Shown here: piece by piece, positions 61,644 to 64,000 of the stretch | How positions within the stretch are numbered: position 1 is the first letter of the stretch | Layout of the letters: the number at the start of each line of letters is the position of its first letter | Source: Symsagittifera roscoffensis | Taxonomy: Eukaryota > Xenacoelomorpha > Acoela > Convolutidae | Reading direction: 5' to 3' | DNA: 64,000 nucleotides | Assembly (NCBI RefSeq): GCF_963678635.1 | Contig: NC_087067.1 | Span: 18,303,018-18,367,017 of the forward strand | Position numbers and translations under genes: made by a program | The notes under the pieces: generated by a model | Database searches by the model: none | What the model saw: only the letters and a program-made list of their open reading frames with translations | Told to the model about the DNA's origin: nothing

Positions 61644-61724
61644 TGACAGATTGGGCTTCGAACCCACGAATCTGAAGATACTGCGGCGTTAACGCAGCGC
61701 CTTAGACCACTCGAACATCCTGCC
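61644..61724 (-). pseudogene. Leu-like tRNA with AAC loop
   Basis: 81 nt with a one-base T-stem deletion. Loop TTAACGC gives a valine-type AAC anticodon in a perfect stem, but the D arm is TTCGAG, so it is probably not functional. Confidence 0.5.
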
Positions 61725-61881
61725 GTTAATGGAATCTTTCAAAAACTTTAAGTAATTTTCAGTCCAGAGATTAGTTTTGTTTATTTTGCTTGTTGCAAAC
61801 ATTTTTGGGACTTAGAATTGCTAATACTTGCAATTAGTGTGGTTGGCTAGATGGACTCAATTCTCAAAAAAACCCTTTCAT

Positions 61882-61919
61882 TGACAGGAGCGGGCTTAGA
61901 ACCCACGAATCCAAAAATG
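61882..61919 (-). pseudogene. T-arm-only tRNA remnant
   Basis: Same form as at 4167. Confidence 0.55.
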
Positions 61920-62062
61920 CTCTAATTTTTTAAATTAATTTTCAATCCCGAGATTTTTAGTTTATTCTTTAAATTACAAAATCTTTTATTCCTTTGAATT
62001 TGCAATAGTTGCAACTAGTGTGGTTGATTAGGGAAACAAAAATATCATAAAATTTTTGACTT

Positions 62063-62144
62063 TGACAGGAGTGGGATTCGAACCCACACATCCGAAGATT
62101 CTGCGGCCTAAACGCAGCGCCTTAGACCACTCGGCCATCCTGCC
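62063..62144 (-). tRNA. tRNA-Leu(TAG)
   Basis: All stems pair; small changes only in the variable-arm region. Confidence 0.87.
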
Positions 62145-62301
62145 TATAAGGCTTTTTCTTTAATTTTTCAACTACTTTTCAATCCAGAGATTATTTTTGT
62201 TTCTTCTGCATTTTGCCAGCGTTGCTGGTCATCTGAACTGCCAAAACTTACAATTAGTGTGATTGGCTCTGGAGGCTATAATCTCAGAAAATCTTTTTTT
62301 T

Positions 62302-62383
62302 TGACAGATGTGGGATTCGCACCTTTTAATCTGAAGATATTGCTACCTGATCGCAGCGGCTTAGACCACTCGAACATGCTGCT
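62302..62383 (-). pseudogene. Type 2 pseudogene, B box lost
   Basis: T arm AAAGGTGCGAATCCCAC. Confidence 0.58.
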
Positions 62384-62537
62384 TTCACATTTTACGCTTA
62401 AATTTTTAAATTAATTTTCAATCCAGTGAAATTTTTTTGTTCTGCATGTTCCAAAATCTTTTAGTCCTTTGAATTACCAATAGTCTCCATTAGTGTGGTT
62501 GGCTAGGGAGACTAAAATATCAGAAAATTTTTTTCTT

Positions 62538-62619
62538 TGACAGGAGTGGGATTCGAACCCACGCATCCGAAGATACTGCGGCCTAAACGCAGCGCCTTAG
62601 ACCACTCGGCCATCCTGCC
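62538..62619 (-). tRNA. tRNA-Leu(TAG)
   Basis: Consensus body. It is a clean copy among diverged neighbours. Confidence 0.9.
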
Positions 62620-62776
62620 TATAAGGCTTTTTTCTTTAAATTTTCAACTACTTTTCAATCCAGAGATTATTTTTGTTTCTTCTGCATTTTGCCAGCGTTG
62701 CTGGTCATCTGAACTGCCAAAACTTACAATTAGTGTGATTGGCTCTGGAGGCTATAATCTCTGAAAATCTTTTTTT

Positions 62777-62858
62777 TGACAGATGTGGGATTCGCACCTT
62801 TTAATCTGAAGATATTTCTCCCTGATCGCAGCGGCTTAGACCACTCGAACATGCTGCT
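62777..62858 (-). pseudogene. Type 2 pseudogene, B box lost
   Basis: As at 56966. Confidence 0.57.
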
Positions 62859-63009
62859 TTCGAGTTTTTAGCTTGAAATTTTCAATTAATTTTCAATCCA
62901 GAGATTTTTTGTTCTGCATGTTGGAAAATATTTTAGTCCTTTGAATTGCCAGTACTTGCAATTAGTGTGGTTTGCTGGGGAGAATAAAATTTGAGAAAAT
63001 ATAATTCTT

Positions 63010-63090
63010 TAACAGGAGTGGGATTCGAACCCACGCATCCGAAGATATTGCAGCCTGAACAAATTGGTTTTGACGACTCGCCCTGCTGCT
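63010..63090 (-). pseudogene. tRNA-Leu(CAG)-like, 5' half decayed
   Basis: Copy of 57199 with extra changes. Confidence 0.55.
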
Positions 63091-63358
63091 TTTAGGTTTA
63101 ATCTTAAAATTTTGATTTAGTTTTTAATCCAGAGACTTTTTTTGTTTGTTCTGCTTGTTGCAAAATCTTTTAGTCCTTTGAATTGCCAATAGTCGCTATT
63201 AGTGTGGTTGGCTAGGGAGACTAATATATTAGAAAACCTCTTTCTCCAAAGTAATTTTCAATCCAGAGATTAGTTTTGTTTATTCAGCTTGTTGCGAAAA
63301 TTTTTGGGACTTTGAATTGCTAATACATGCTAATCCATTCTCAAAAAATCTCTTTCTT

Positions 63359-63440
63359 TGACAGGAGTGGGATTCGAACCCACGCATCCGAAGATACTGC
63401 GGCCTTAACGCAGCGCCTTAGACCACTCGGCCATCCTGCC
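63359..63440 (-). tRNA. tRNA-Leu(AAG)
   Basis: Exact consensus body with T6. Confidence 0.93.
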
Positions 63441-63597
63441 TATAAGGCTCTTTCTTTAAAATTTCAACTACTTTTCAACCCGGAGATCATTTTTGTTTCT
63501 TCTGCATTTTGCAAGCGTTGCTGGTCATCTGAACTGCCAAAACTTACTATTAATGTGATTGGCTCTGGAAGCTATAATCTCAGAAAAAATTTTTCTA

Positions 63598-63679
63598 TGA
63601 CAGATGTGGGATTCGAACCCATTAATCTGAGGATATTGCTCCCTGAACCCAGCGGCTTAGACCACTCGAACATGCTGCT
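63598..63679 (-). pseudogene. Type 2 Leu-like tRNA pseudogene
   Basis: Copy of 46889. Confidence 0.63.
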
Positions 63680-63834
63680 GTCATATTTTACGCTTAAATT
63701 TTTCTATTAATTTTCAATCCAGTGATTTTTTTTTTGTTCTGCATGTTCCAAAATCTTCTAGTCTTTTGAATTGCCAATAGCCGCAATTAGTTTGGTTGGC
63801 TAGGGAGACTAAAATATCTTGAAATTTTTTTCTT

Positions 63835-63916
63835 TGACAGGAGTGGGATTTGAACCCACGCATACGAAGATACTGCGACCTGAACGCAGTGCCTTAGACC
63901 ACTCGGCAACCCTGGG
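63835..63916 (-). tRNA. tRNA-Leu(CAG), CCCAGGG acceptor subtype
   Basis: Copy of 47126. Confidence 0.7.
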
Positions 63917-64000
63917 TTTAATGGCATCTTTCAAAAACTTTAAGTAATTTTCAGTCCAGAGATTAGTTTTGTTTATTTTGCTTGTTGCAAGCGTTGCTGG

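Larger units (their letters stand above)
2286..64000 (-). repeat. Tandem tRNA-Leu array (about 62 kb in window, continues past the right edge)
   Basis: Units repeat head to tail about every 238-245 bp, all on the minus strand. Each holds an 82-nt leucine tRNA or a decayed copy plus about 155 bp of AT-rich spacer. The spacers after AAG, CAG and type 2 units differ but align with each other: all share a motif like caatccagag, then tgcaaa, then ctttgaattgc, then agtgtggttggct. A single ancestral monomer is therefore likely. In the tRNA strand the A box reads TGGCCGAGTGG and the B box GGTTCGAATCC, both matching the Pol III consensus. In a consensus unit the anticodon complement lies 45-47 bases after the listed start. 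After the discriminator, AAG units have T6 beginning at nt 11, TAG and type 2 units T4 or T5 at about nt 11, and CAG units only T4 near nt 21. CCA is not encoded. Confidence 0.95.
63247..64000 (-). repeat. Near copy of 46538-47291
   Basis: All three units (63359, 63598, 63835) sit exactly 16709 bp after 46650, 46889 and 47126, with matching spacers. The sequence switches abruptly from old diverged spacer near 63247. Confidence 0.85.

Noticed and set aside
1050-63710. Open reading frames of 60-127 codons on both strands
   Set aside because: Nearly all run through tRNA genes and spacers, repeat with the array, and change frame or stop with single-base differences between copies. The two in the left island (1050-1232 and 2012-2233) have no recognisable features.
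2286-64000. CRISPR array, because of regular direct repeats
   Set aside because: The unit is about 240 bp, the repeated part folds as tRNA-Leu, and the spacers are themselves repeated.
2286-64000. tRNA-derived SINE family
   Set aside because: Units are head to tail in one orientation with constant spacing. I see no poly-A tails or target-site duplications, and many bodies are intact. Type 2 units could still have a SINE-like origin, which I cannot exclude.
2286-64000. Bacterial, organelle or phage tRNA cluster
   Set aside because: No encoded CCA, a single amino acid family, clear A and B boxes and T-run terminators, and no protein genes among the units.
2286-64000. tRNA-Ser instead of tRNA-Leu
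   Set aside because: Serine tRNAs are also class II, but the anticodons are AAG, CAG and TAG, the variable arm has only three pairs, and the discriminator is A.

Overview
The window is almost entirely one giant tandem array of leucine tRNA genes and their decayed relatives, all transcribed from the minus strand. I count about 265 tRNA-derived units: roughly 50 with anticodon AAG, 75 with CAG, 21 with TAG, a dozen with other anticodons in a leucine body, about 68 copies of a stereotyped decayed form (called type 2 here), and about 35 truncated remnants. No believable protein-coding gene is present. The short reading frames that exist are tRNA genes and spacers read as if they were protein.

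The DNA looks eukaryotic nuclear. The tRNA genes do not encode CCA. They carry internal A-box and B-box promoters, and T-runs typical of RNA polymerase III terminators follow most of them. The species cannot be named from the sequence. A metazoan is my guess, based on the overall look of the tRNA and the satellite-like amplification.

Layout. 1-180: the edge of the array, with one damaged copy. 181-2285: about 2.1 kb unrelated to the array, without a recognisable gene and with several strong hairpins. 2286-17800: diverged copies with local duplications of 501, about 1190 and about 2020 bp. 17800-25700: longer duplicated blocks, including a 2692-bp period and a family with a histidine-type anticodon. 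25700-46500: the most uniform part, built of CAG, AAG and type 2 units about 238 bp apart (three make about 715 bp), with a 1223-bp higher-order repeat between 27.6 and 38 kb. 46500-55000: larger duplications of 2061, 1863 and 895 bp in which TAG genes reappear. 55000-63246: old, diverged copies. 63247-64000: a near copy of 46538-47291.

Every unit, spacer included, seems to descend from one ancestral monomer of about 240 bp (tRNA-Leu plus about 155 bp of spacer). Unequal exchange would explain both the homogeneous centre and the decayed edges. The items most worth following are tRNA-Leu bodies with isoleucine, phenylalanine or histidine anticodons, and the type 2 family, which has lost much of the cloverleaf yet mostly keeps its B box.

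Conventions used below. 'Consensus body' means 82 nt including the discriminator, acceptor GGCAGGA/TCCTGTC, D arm starting GCCGAGTGG, five-pair anticodon stem CTGCG/CGCAG, a short variable-arm hairpin with a TTCG loop, T arm GTGGG/CCCAC and discriminator A. Base changes are given in the tRNA (minus-strand) sense.
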